Assembly (NCBI GenBank): GCA_964578835.1
Contig: CAZOEL010000023.1
Span: 1 to 64,000, forward strand
Source: CAZOEL01 sp964578835
GTDB lineage: Bacteria > Desulfobacterota > Syntrophobacteria > Syntrophobacterales > Syntrophobacteraceae
DNA length: 64,000 bases
Direction: 5' to 3'
The notes beneath the pieces are model-generated. The model was not told where the DNA came from. It worked only from the letters and a program-made list of their open reading frames with translations, and made no database searches. Position 1 is the first letter of the stretch; the number at the start of each line of letters is the position of its first letter. The translations under genes were made by a program, and so were the position numbers. Below, piece after piece: positions 6,713 through 13,949 of this stretch.

Positions 6713-6822
6713 GGCGAACGCCGGTCATCACCGGCACCAAACCACGCCGCCAAAGAACTTCGGAGAGCGCCACGGAATAAGCCCGGCGTGGTTTGGTGTC
6801 CGCGTGCATGACCTTGTTAGAT
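6713..6822 (-). other. attC site 7 (110 nt)
   Basis: Minus-strand ATCTAAC at one end, GTTCGCC at the other. Arms AAGGTCATGCACGCGGACAC and GTGCCGGTGATGACCGG, then CAAACCACGCC/GGCGTGGTTTG, pair well. It starts 4 nt after the HNH gene stop codon. The CAAACCACGC core is shared with attC sites 2 and 3. Confidence 0.9.
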
Positions 6823-6826
6823 GAGG

Positions 6827-7891
6827 CTATCGCATCTTAACTGGCCTGAAATAATCCCCTTTTTCATCAAAGACTTTGGGAAGTACCAAACCGTAGCTGT
6901 TGACTATCCGCGACAAGAGGTTCATTAGGAGATCGGTTTTATTGAAAGCTCTGGGGATAACCTCTGAGTATCTTAAGATAGGAGAACGTACGACGAAGGC
7001 GAATGCATTCCGTCGCCAGTTACCCTCACGCGAATACATGATCGTCAATTGAGTATTGATGATGCTACCGCAGAAAGTCATGTAGTTGAACGGCAAGAGT
7101 CTTTCCCACACCATTTGCAGCCAAGCCAAACCGTGATCTGCAACCGCAGCTATGTCCGTATATCGCAGAACGCGCGTTGCATCTTTCATATCGGCTGCTT
7201 GCTCTTTTGCATAGCTTGTGATCTGATCCACGCCAGCACCAAGCTCGCAGAAGTACTCACAATGGCCGGTTCTGAATATTTGAATAGAATGACCATCACT
7301 GTTTGTAGTGTCAGGAAAGTCCTCATTGGCGATACCGTACTCAGTCGGTCGAGTTCTATATCGATTTACCTGCTGTCCATCTCGGGAATTCATAGGCACA
7401 CGTGCCTGCTCCAGCACCTCAATGATTTGATCGCTCAGTGGGTCCAATGCATCCCCAGATACCCTCAAGGGAGTGAGATTAAGAACCATGGCAATATGCC
7501 CACGGCTAGCCTCAAACCAGAAAGCCTCTCGCTGGCTAAGAAAGACTGTGTTATCTATTTGAGCGATATGGATTCCGCCAGTGCTAAGCTGCTCAGAAAC
7601 CCAACGCTCGTGGTCTGCCTTGACAGCACGTAGGCGCGCTACAGGCCATGCACAGGGGTCTTTGTCAACTTCCGTATGATGCGTTGGACAAAGGAGTATA
7701 AGATTGTCATAGCTGTCGAGGTCGTCTGCTGGCGTGGCGGCATTACCCCTCGGTCCGTCGATAGATCTGGCAATGATATGTGCCATTTCTCCAAGGGTTT
7801 CTCGGGTTCCGTCTGGTGTCAGTTCTAATTTGCAAATAGCACAACGGTTCCCAGAACGACCCCAGAGGATTTTGATATCTTTTTCTCGCAT
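6827..7891 (-). CDS. cassette-encoded HNH endonuclease with uncharacterised C-terminal domain
   Basis: A ~354-aa protein. Residues 1-100 contain an HNH nuclease: a zinc site CAICKLEL, the catalytic region EMAHIIARSIDGPRG, the central Asn/Asp in LDSYDNLILLCPTHHTEVDK and a closing CPTHH. The remaining 250 residues (from about IAQIDNTVFLSQREAFWFEA) have no motif I recognise and could be a ligand- or substrate-sensing effector partner. The start was placed at the Met of MREKDIKILW, which has GGAG at a proper distance; a Met eight codons upstream is possible. HNH proteins with such extensions are frequent in anti-phage loci. Confidence 0.8.
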   Translation of the reverse strand: MREKDIKILWGRSGNRCAICKLELTPDGTRETLGEMAHIIARSIDGPRGNAATPADDLDSYDNLILLCPTHHTEVDKDPCAWPVARLRAVKADHERWVSEQLSTGGIHIAQIDNTVFLSQREAFWFEASRGHIAMVLNLTPLRVSGDALDPLSDQIIEVLEQARVPMNSRDGQQVNRYRTRPTEYGIANEDFPDTTNSDGHSIQIFRTGHCEYFCELGAGVDQITSYAKEQAADMKDATRVLRYTDIAAVADHGLAWLQMVWERLLPFNYMTFCGSIINTQLTIMYSREGNWRRNAFAFVVRSPILRYSEVIPRAFNKTDLLMNLLSRIVNSYGLVLPKVFDEKGDYFRPVKMR

Positions 7892-7913
7892 CGTGTTCTC
7901 CGCACCTCTATTC

Positions 7914-7966
7914 ATCTAACAAGTAATTGAGCGAGTTCGCATAACTCCACATTTGCGGTGTTATCC
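7914..7966 (-). other. attC site 8 (compact, 53 nt)
   Basis: Minus-strand GGATAAC and GTTAGAT ends. Inner pairing is modest (AAATGTGGAG with CTCGCTCAATT around TTATGCGAA). It is placed correctly just upstream of the HNH gene, as the end of the preceding cassette. Confidence 0.6.
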
Positions 7967-8160
7967 GAACAGACTCCTTCATCTCTCGCGCTGAAAAGTT
8001 TCTATTATTAGAAACAAATGTCCAGTATTAGAAACATTGCCTGTCTCATTCATGCTGTGCAAAAACCCTGACTGCCAGTCCTGACGCCACAACGGACGCT
8101 CCCATATTTTTCTTGCCCGAATCCGTCTCTCCATGCTCGATTGGAACCCAGCGAATCCTC

Positions 8161-8376
8161 TCAGTCGGAACTATCTTCGGTGTTCCTTCCACGGCGATCT
8201 TTCAATGGCGCTCGTTTCAGTTTTGAGCTTGGTCGCTTACTCGTTGCCATGTCTAGCGCTGACAGCTCCAGAATAAGCTTAGTTCCAATTTTGATCGGAA
8301 AAACAGCTTCAATATGTGGCGTTTTGGCTCTGAATCTATTGATGCTTATCTGTGGCTCTGGATATTGCAAAAACAT
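8161..8376 (-). CDS. hypothetical cassette protein (71 aa)
   Basis: An ORF filling the cassette between attC sites 8 and 9: MFLQYPEPQISINRFRAKTP, then a short hydrophobic part and a very basic tail (SKRPSSKLKRAPLKDRRGRN). A possible AGGCGGG ribosome binding site lies about 15 nt upstream. No family is recognised. About 160 nt separate it from attC 9, unusually long for a cassette leader, and about 190 nt separate its stop from attC 8; it may not be the true gene. Confidence 0.35.
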   Translation of the reverse strand: MFLQYPEPQISINRFRAKTPHIEAVFPIKIGTKLILELSALDMATSKRPSSKLKRAPLKDRRGRNTEDSSD

Positions 8377-8537
8377 TAAATGAGATTCCCGCCTCTGTCA
8401 AACCAAATTCATGGTTCAGACAGGGAAGTAATGTCTGCCTTCAGCTCCGCGAGCAGATCCAGATTAATAGAAGAAAACTTTTTGGGCACCGATTAATATA
8501 TTATAATATCAATCTGTTAATCTATGTCGGAGCTCCG

Positions 8538-8610
8538 ACATAACGCTTCGTTCCTCAGTCGGCTCAAGGCTTGCGAGCCGAGTCTGATCGGGTCGATGCA
8601 TGCGTAATCA
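8538..8610 (-). other. attC-like site 9 (array boundary)
   Basis: Minus-strand end GTTATGT with an inner stem TCAGACTCGGCTC/GAGCCGACTGAGGA. The other end (TGATTAC) deviates from RYYYAAC, so the site is probably a degenerate or terminal attC. A perfect 20-nt palindrome (TATGTCGGAGCTCCGACATA, 8523-8542) overlaps its R' end. Confidence 0.55.
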
Positions 8611-8685
8611 TCTTCTAATTGATAAGGGAAGGAGGGCAGGGGGCTGGGAAAAGGGTAGGGTTGGAAGAAGGATCTGCAACCGTCG

Positions 8686-8720
8686 GCTCACCCGAAGATG
8701 AAAAAGCTTTTCGGGTGAGC
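8686..8720 (-). terminator. hairpin after the hdr operon
   Basis: GCTCACCCGAA at 8686-8696 pairs perfectly with TTCGGGTGAGC at 8710-8720. It lies 14 nt downstream of the last hdr-operon stop codon. There is no run of T on the minus strand after it, so it may mark a 3' end by stabilisation or by a non-canonical terminator. The rest of 8377-8733 holds attC site 9 and no convincing gene. Confidence 0.6.
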
Positions 8721-8733
8721 TGACAGCGTAGAA

Positions 8734-9615
8734 TCAGGCGTGGGCCAGTTTGACCAATTCTTTGTCCGTGCTGATAAGCTCGGCGCCTTCCGTGAGGAAG
8801 CTCGCGTAGCCTAAGCTTAGGCCGAGCCTTTTGCTCAGGTCTTTCACATCTTTTGAAATCTGAGGCTGAGTGAGGAGCACCACCAAATCGAAGGATCTGG
8901 TTTCCTTCGACCCATTGCTCTCGATTGTCAGATTGAGGCTCTGGTCATCCTGCGCCTCCAAAGCGCTTACGACGGCTTCTTTGATCTCGACGCCTTTGAT
9001 TCCTTTGAGCGCGGCTTCATGCTCTTTGGAAAAAGCTTCCAGATCCGATGCAAAGAGCTCGATTTTAGCCTGCGGGAGCTTGCGTTGAGCCAGAATGGCC
9101 TCATTGACGCCCAGGCAGAGAGCCGCTTTATGCATCTGCGGAGAGGCTGAAGCGTAGCTTTGTACGAAAGCGATGCTTGCCGGGATTTCACCATCATAGG
9201 GACGGATGAGAACTCCTGCGCTTGGTCCCGAGTCGCTCAGCATGCGCTCCATCTGAAGGTCGGTTATTACATTGAGGTTCTTTCCGAAGCCGAAGCGTTT
9301 GTCTAGCCGGTCATGCGGTCTTTCCACGCCTCCGGAAATGATGACTTCATCGGCCTCGAGCTCGATGATCTCGTCCTCCATCTCGAAGATGATCGCTTCC
9401 GGCTTGCATTCCGCCCAGCACAGGGCGCAACCGAGGCAGCGGCGGCAGCTCAGGCAGCGTTTAGCTTCCTCGAGGGCTCTCTCCTCGTTGAAGCCCAGCT
9501 CGACTTCCGTATAATTGTTGCGTCGCTCGTCGACCCCGATTTCTATGTGATGCTGGCGAGCCTTCGGGATATCCTGGAACTCGACGATGTAACGTCCCTT
9601 TTTCTCATACATCAT
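8734..9615 (-). CDS. HdrA-like C-terminal fragment protein with 4Fe-4S cluster motif
   Basis: A 293-aa protein, last gene of the hdr operon. Residues ~53-72 hold CLSCRRCLGCALCWAEC, a ferredoxin-type cysteine set. The following part lines up with the second half of the flavin domain of the two HdrA paralogues in this operon: ADEVIISGG (VGAVIVSTG), NVITDLQMERMLSDSGPSAG (NVVTAMEFERLLSAGGPTTG) and SFDLVVLLTQP (DFDLVVLSVGL). The cysteines of HdrA's VGSR...CCMY region are lost. Together with the upstream gene (9630-11294) it rebuilds an entire, degenerate HdrA scaffold. The 14-nt gap implies co-translation and a complex of the two products. Soluble, cytoplasmic. Confidence 0.75.
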   Translation of the reverse strand: MMYEKKGRYIVEFQDIPKARQHHIEIGVDERRNNYTEVELGFNEERALEEAKRCLSCRRCLGCALCWAECKPEAIIFEMEDEIIELEADEVIISGGVERPHDRLDKRFGFGKNLNVITDLQMERMLSDSGPSAGVLIRPYDGEIPASIAFVQSYASASPQMHKAALCLGVNEAILAQRKLPQAKIELFASDLEAFSKEHEAALKGIKGVEIKEAVVSALEAQDDQSLNLTIESNGSKETRSFDLVVLLTQPQISKDVKDLSKRLGLSLGYASFLTEGAELISTDKELVKLAHA

Positions 9616-9629
9616 TGGGTGACCTCTCT

Positions 9630-11294
9630 TTAGCTTCTCCGTTTTTGTTCAATATAACGGATGATGCCCGCGGCCGCCTTTCTGCCGCCTGCACAGGCGC
9701 GAATAGCGATATCGGGTCCGGTTTCCACGTCGCCGGCCGAGAAAACGCCAGGCACATTGGTCATAAAGCTTTCCTGATCCACTGCGAAGGTGTTCCAACG
9801 CGTGATATCGAGCCCACTCGCTTCGGGAACGAAGGCAAGATCAGGCCTTTGGCCAATGGCTGGGATCAATGTCTCAGCTTCAAGAATGAATTCCGATCCT
9901 TCTACAGGCACTGGACGGCGTCTGCCGCTGGCGTCAGGTTCTCCAAGCTCCATGCGCAGCGCCTTCAAGCCCGTCATCTTGCCATTCTCGCCCACCACCT
10001 CGATAGGAGCCACCAGGAACTGGAATTTTACGCCTTCGTGCTCGGCCGCATCGACTTCCCATGGGCTTGCAGGCATTTCTTTTCTGGTCCGCCGGTATAC
10101 GACGTGAACCTCATCAAAGCCCTCGCGCCAGCTCACTCTCGCCGCATCCATGGCCACGTTGCCGCCGCCGACGACGATTACCTTGCCTTTGGCGGGCCAT
10201 TTATTGCCAAGGTTCACTTCACGCAGGAAGTCGACTCCGTCCACCACGCCTTCAAGGTCTTCGCCCTTTATGCCAAGCTTCATTCCGGCATGGGCGCCGA
10301 CTCCGATGAAGACCGCATCGAATTCGCGCTGGATCTCTTCGAAAGTAATATCCTTGCCGATTCTTGTGTTGCAGCGGAGCTCGACCCCATGTGAGAGTAT
10401 CCAGTTGATTTCCCTCATGAGCGTCGGGGTCGGAAGCCGGTACTCGGGAATGCCGTAGCGGAACATGCCGCCGGGCTCGGGAAGAGCCTCGAAGCAAACC
10501 GATTTGTATCCGGCTTTGGCGAGATAGTAGCCTGCGGTCAAGCCTGCTGGGCCTGCGCCGATAATCGCCACGCGCTCCTTGTGGAATTCGTCGGGAACTT
10601 CCACGGGGGCCGGGATGTCGTTATGCATCTCCCAGTCGGCCACAAACCTTTTCAGCGTGCAGATGGAGATCGGCTCATCCATGTAGCCGCGGTTGCAGGC
10701 GGTTTCACAGGGATGCGGGCAGACTCTTCCGATTGAGAGCGGAAAGGGAAGGCTTTCTCGGATCTTAGCCAAAGAGTCGGCATACTTGCCGTCTGCGATC
10801 AACCCGACGTAGGAGCGGATGTCGAGGTTGGCGGGGCAGGTCGCCTGACATATCGGCATGTCTTCCTTGAAGATGTTGTATTCTCCAGGGCGGAAAAAGT
10901 CGACAGCCGTGCGGAATCCCATCCCCTCGTTGAAATCGTCGTACATATGGATCGGGCAGACCTTGATGCACGCCTTGCAGTCGTTGCACTTGTCGCGGTC
11001 CACTCTGGGCGTTTGCCGCCTGACGCGGAATTTGTAGCCGCCATTCTGAGAGGCCACTTTCTCCACATCGGCATTGGTAATTACTCGGACATTGGGAAAA
11101 CGTCTGAGCGCCTCAATATTTGCATCTATAGAGGGCGAGCTGTCGGTGATGATTCCGGTCTGAGGGATTCTTGAACCGCCGAGGCTCGGAGAAGGCTCGA
11201 TCAGAGTCACCTGCACACCGGCCTTAGCCTGCTCAACGGCAGCTGCGACACCGGCCGGGTCGCCCCCAAAAATAATCACTCGCTTTTCTGACAC
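9630..11294 (-). CDS. HdrA-like/GltD-like NAD(P)H oxidoreductase
   Basis: A 554-aa flavoprotein. Residues 1-100 match the N-terminal FAD half of HdrA (VIIFGGDPAGVAAAVEQAKA, then NVRVITNADVEKV), but the Cys/Sec motif is replaced. Then come CNDCKACIKVCP and the ferredoxin-like entry of glutamate-synthase small subunit (CQATCPANLDIRSYVGLI ... GRVCPHPCETACNRG), an FAD site VAIIGAGPAGLTAGYYLAKA, and a second Rossmann site VIVVGGGNVAMDAARV with VVYRRTRKEMPAS, typical of the NADPH domain of GltD/NfnB. GTG start, with GGAGG upstream. It is the probable pyridine-nucleotide exchange site of the complex. NADPH rather than NADH is inferred from GltD/NfnB similarity only. Confidence 0.85.
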   Translation of the reverse strand: MSEKRVIIFGGDPAGVAAAVEQAKAGVQVTLIEPSPSLGGSRIPQTGIITDSSPSIDANIEALRRFPNVRVITNADVEKVASQNGGYKFRVRRQTPRVDRDKCNDCKACIKVCPIHMYDDFNEGMGFRTAVDFFRPGEYNIFKEDMPICQATCPANLDIRSYVGLIADGKYADSLAKIRESLPFPLSIGRVCPHPCETACNRGYMDEPISICTLKRFVADWEMHNDIPAPVEVPDEFHKERVAIIGAGPAGLTAGYYLAKAGYKSVCFEALPEPGGMFRYGIPEYRLPTPTLMREINWILSHGVELRCNTRIGKDITFEEIQREFDAVFIGVGAHAGMKLGIKGEDLEGVVDGVDFLREVNLGNKWPAKGKVIVVGGGNVAMDAARVSWREGFDEVHVVYRRTRKEMPASPWEVDAAEHEGVKFQFLVAPIEVVGENGKMTGLKALRMELGEPDASGRRRPVPVEGSEFILEAETLIPAIGQRPDLAFVPEASGLDITRWNTFAVDQESFMTNVPGVFSAGDVETGPDIAIRACAGGRKAAAGIIRYIEQKRRS

Positions 11295-11338
11295 AGTTGC
11301 ATCCTCCAGGAATTATGGGAGCAAGCCAATTAGATATC

Positions 11339-12130
11339 CTATGCGGCGCTTGCCGCCGCTTGATCGACAATCCGATACCGTGGCGAGCTGCCCGAGATAT
11401 CGGCAAGGCCAAGAATGTCTCGTCTCTGAAGAGCGAGAACATACCGCAGCACGATGGGAGGCGGAAGCTGAAGCCGTTCTGAGAGCTCCTTCACCGCGGC
11501 GGGACCTTTGCCCAATTCGCGCAGAATCTCGAAAGTCGCCATTTCATCCATTACGATCGTATCGAGCGTCCGCCACATCTCATGATCGGTGAAGCGTTCG
11601 CCGTACTTGTTGCCGATGGTGGCGAATTCAGTGAATTTGCCCACGACCCAGCGCAGTTTTTCTTTAGCAAGCGCCGTCTTGGCAATCTCGACCTTTTGCT
11701 TCAGCTCGTCCAGAGGCAGCCTGTCGGCAGAGCCCAAAGGACCCAGCTCGGTAATCTCTTTGTCGAAAGCGGTCACCAGGCTCACGAAGCGATCGCCTTC
11801 CGCTCCGGAGCACTGATTGAAGGAGATGCGCTTTGGATTGAGCCCGACGTAGTCAAGGGCTCGGGTTGCGAGGCCGACCTTGATCTTGCCCTGATAATTG
11901 CCCGTGATGTAGTGGCAATCGCCAAAATGACAGCCAATCACCATGATCCCGTCAGCGCCGTTGAGGAAGGCTTCGGCTATCATGGTGGGGTCTACTCTGC
12001 CTGTACACATGAGACGGATGATTCTGACATCCGTCGTATATTGCATCCTGGAAACTCCAGCGAAGTCAGCAGCGGCGTAGCCTCACCACGTGCAGCAGAG
12101 AACCAGGATTTTCGGGGTGAATTCAGACAT
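11339..12130 (-). CDS. mvhD: MvhD-type hydrogenase iron-sulfur subunit, selenoprotein, with C-terminal winged helix
   Basis: A 263-aa MvhD/FrhD-family protein that transfers electrons to HdrA through a [2Fe-2S] centre. It must be read through an in-frame TGA (12083-12085, codon 16): LCCTW-Sec-GYAAADFAGVSR, which aligns with FCCNWCAYAGADLAGVSR of the paralogue at 16645-17064. The second motif, GCHFGDCHY, retains Cys here. GGAGG lies ideally before the ATG at 12130, supporting this start rather than an internal Met. Residues ~185-255 add a winged-helix domain (ATFEILRELGKGPAAVKELS ... LRYVLALQRRDILGL) that ordinary MvhD lacks. A hairpin at 12048-12060 follows the TGA as expected for a bacterial SECIS. 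Confidence 0.88.
12048..12060 (-). promoter_or_regulatory. SECIS-like hairpin for MvhD Sec16
   Basis: CTGGA-GTT-TCCAG stem-loop beginning 22 nt after the TGA, within the usual window for a bacterial SECIS. The loop carries GU. Confidence 0.55.
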
Positions 12131-12173
12131 TGGAACCTCCAATAGTATGAGTTGACCAGCTATATCCGGTAAA

Positions 12174-12212
12174 ATGAACCGTTTCGGCAGAAAAACTTCC
12201 GAAGCGGTTCAT
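12174..12212 (-). promoter_or_regulatory. intercistronic hairpin between hdrA (C-part) and mvhD
   Basis: A 14-bp stem, ATGAACCGTTTCGG with CCGAAGCGGTTCAT (one G-T pair), loop of 11 nt, in the 129-nt gap between the genes. No T tract follows. A similar long hairpin precedes the other mvhD gene (17123-17179). Likely roles are RNA processing, stabilisation or partial termination. Confidence 0.6.
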
Positions 12213-12259
12213 CGCTTATTTCTCCAAACTCGATCGCAAAGCTTTCAAGCGCACAAAAT

Positions 12260-13933
12260 TTAGGCGCTCAAGAAAGCCCTGATCTGTTCTCCCACTTGCT
12301 CGTCCGTGTAGGAGTTGATGGTAAGGGCATGCTGATAGCAGGTGGCCGCACAGACGCCGCAGCCTTTGCACGCTACCGGGATGACCTTTACCTTACGCCC
12401 CTTCTCGGTCCGTTCGATCTCGAGCGCTCCATAGGGACAGAGCGCGACGCACAGACCACAGCCGCGGCAGGCGTCTTCGTCCACAAGCGTCGAGACGATC
12501 GGCTCAACCGTCATCACGCCTTTTGCGAGCGGTATGGAGGCTCGCGACGCAGCTCCGAGCGCCTGGGAAATCGCCTCGCGCACCGTTGCGGGATAGTGTG
12601 CGTTCCCGCAGAGGTAGATGCCGTCCGTAGCGAAGTCCAGGGGTTTCAGCTTCACGTGTCCTTCGAGGAAAAACTTGTTTCCATCGATGGAAACGCGCAA
12701 GAGCTTCGATACGCTTTCGTTGTCTTCGCCCGCGATGAGAGGCGTGGAGAGAACGACCAAATCCTGCGCAAGCTCGATATCTCTACCCAGAAGGTGATGG
12801 AAAACCGTCACCTTTCCGGGCTCGACTTTCGGAGGATTGGCGGGATCGTACTTGATGAAGAGCACTCCGAGCTCTTTGGCTTTCTGGTAGAGCTCTTCGT
12901 TTTCAGTTCCATAAGCCTGAATGTCTCTATAGAGAATGGAGACTTTGGCCAGCGGGTTGCGCTCTTTGATGGCGATGGCGTTCTTGATGGCGACCATGCA
13001 GCAGATGCGGGAGCAATACTTGCGCTCTTCGATTCTTGCTCCGGCGCACTGAATCATCACCACTTTCGAAGCGGAAAAGCTTCCGGATTTGAACCGCTCT
13101 TCGAGCTCGAGCTGATTGATCACCTTATCGCCGTCATAGCCATAAAGGCCGACGGGCTTGAGCACCTGGGCGCCGATTGCGACAATGATGACCCCGACTC
13201 CGAACTCTTCCTTTGCGCCCTCTTTGCTGACGGTGACGTCGAAGTGACCGATGTAGCCGTTCACCTGCTCAACGTTTGTCGCGGTGAGAACGCGGAGGTT
13301 CGGATTGCTGTTTACAAGCTTCGTCTGCTGAGCGACAAGCTCGGAGGCAGTGAGGCCCGAAGGAGCAAGCTTGTCGATCGTTCGAAGCAAACCGCCGAGC
13401 TCCGGAGACTTTTCTACCAGCGTCACATGGTAGCCGCGGTTGGCGAGAGCCAGCGCAGCAGTCATGCCGCTGATGCCGCCCCCTATAACCATCGCGCGCG
13501 GATCCACATCCGACTGGATCGCCTCCTGAGGAGCAAGAAGCGCAGCCTTGGCGACGCCCATCCGAATGAGGTCTTTGGCTTTTCCGGTTCCGTCCTCGCG
13601 CTCCTGCATGTGCACCCAGGAGCATTGATCGCGTATATTGACCATCTCGAAGAGATAGGGGTTGAGCCCGGCTTCCTCGCACGTGCCTCGGAAGAGGGGT
13701 TCATGCGTTCGCGGCGTACAGGACGCCACGACCACCCGGTTTAGATTCTCTTCTTTAATGGCGGCTTTTATTTCGTTTATCCCGCTCTCGGAGCAGGTAT
13801 AGAGATTTTCTTTTACAAAGACGACCTTGGGCAGCGTCTTGGCGTATTCAGCCAGCTCCTTCACGTTCAGGTAGCCGGCGATGTTGCTGCCACAGTCGCA
13901 AACAAACACACCTATGCGAATATCTTCAGCCAA
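12260..13933 (-). CDS. hdrA: HdrA-like protein, C-terminal module (split copy)
   Basis: A 557-aa protein equal to the second half of the fused HdrA at 17191-20472. It starts with the HdrA N-terminal domain (IGVFVCDCGSNIAGYLNVKE, NLYTCSES, VVVASCTPRTHEPLF, NIRDQCSWVHM), then an FAD domain (AMVIGGGISGMTAALALANR) and ends with two ferredoxin motifs, CRGCGLCVALCPYGAL and CKGCGVCAATCYQHAL. It should carry FAD and at least two 4Fe-4S clusters and form the bifurcating flavin centre with the preceding gene product. TTG start, with AGAGGTG upstream; the gap to the preceding gene is only 16 nt. No UGA occurs inside this half. Cytoplasmic. Confidence 0.9.
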   Translation of the reverse strand: MAEDIRIGVFVCDCGSNIAGYLNVKELAEYAKTLPKVVFVKENLYTCSESGINEIKAAIKEENLNRVVVASCTPRTHEPLFRGTCEEAGLNPYLFEMVNIRDQCSWVHMQEREDGTGKAKDLIRMGVAKAALLAPQEAIQSDVDPRAMVIGGGISGMTAALALANRGYHVTLVEKSPELGGLLRTIDKLAPSGLTASELVAQQTKLVNSNPNLRVLTATNVEQVNGYIGHFDVTVSKEGAKEEFGVGVIIVAIGAQVLKPVGLYGYDGDKVINQLELEERFKSGSFSASKVVMIQCAGARIEERKYCSRICCMVAIKNAIAIKERNPLAKVSILYRDIQAYGTENEELYQKAKELGVLFIKYDPANPPKVEPGKVTVFHHLLGRDIELAQDLVVLSTPLIAGEDNESVSKLLRVSIDGNKFFLEGHVKLKPLDFATDGIYLCGNAHYPATVREAISQALGAASRASIPLAKGVMTVEPIVSTLVDEDACRGCGLCVALCPYGALEIERTEKGRKVKVIPVACKGCGVCAATCYQHALTINSYTDEQVGEQIRAFLSA

Positions 13934-13949
13934 TTTGCACCTCTCGCCT

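Larger units (their letters stand above)
1228..8610 (-). mobile_element. integron gene-cassette array without integrase (CALIN-like)
   Basis: Nine attC-like sites read on the minus strand, most of them a few bases downstream of a short minus-strand gene, the standard cassette order (gene then attC). Each starts with an RYYYAAC-like box, ends with GTTRRRY-like sequence and has strongly self-complementary arms. Sites: 1426-1488, 2152-2258, 4178-4287, 5175-5222, 5403-5514, 6077-6161, 6713-6822, 7914-7966 and 8538-8610. No tyrosine-recombinase (IntI) gene occurs in the window, and the right side abuts the hdr operon, so this fits a cluster of attC sites lacking an integrase. Two RAYT elements interrupt or border it. 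Confidence 0.85.

Noticed and set aside
8523..8542. Perfect 20-nt palindrome as an operator
   Set aside because: It overlaps the end of attC site 9 and probably belongs to the recombination-site structure; no regulator gene is nearby.
12296..13744. Long plus-strand ORF (482 codons) opposite the HdrA C-part, and similar ones at 15605-16474 and 569-1231
   Set aside because: They mirror the codon bias of real minus-strand genes, have no ribosome binding site or recognised domain and lie entirely within well-supported coding regions.
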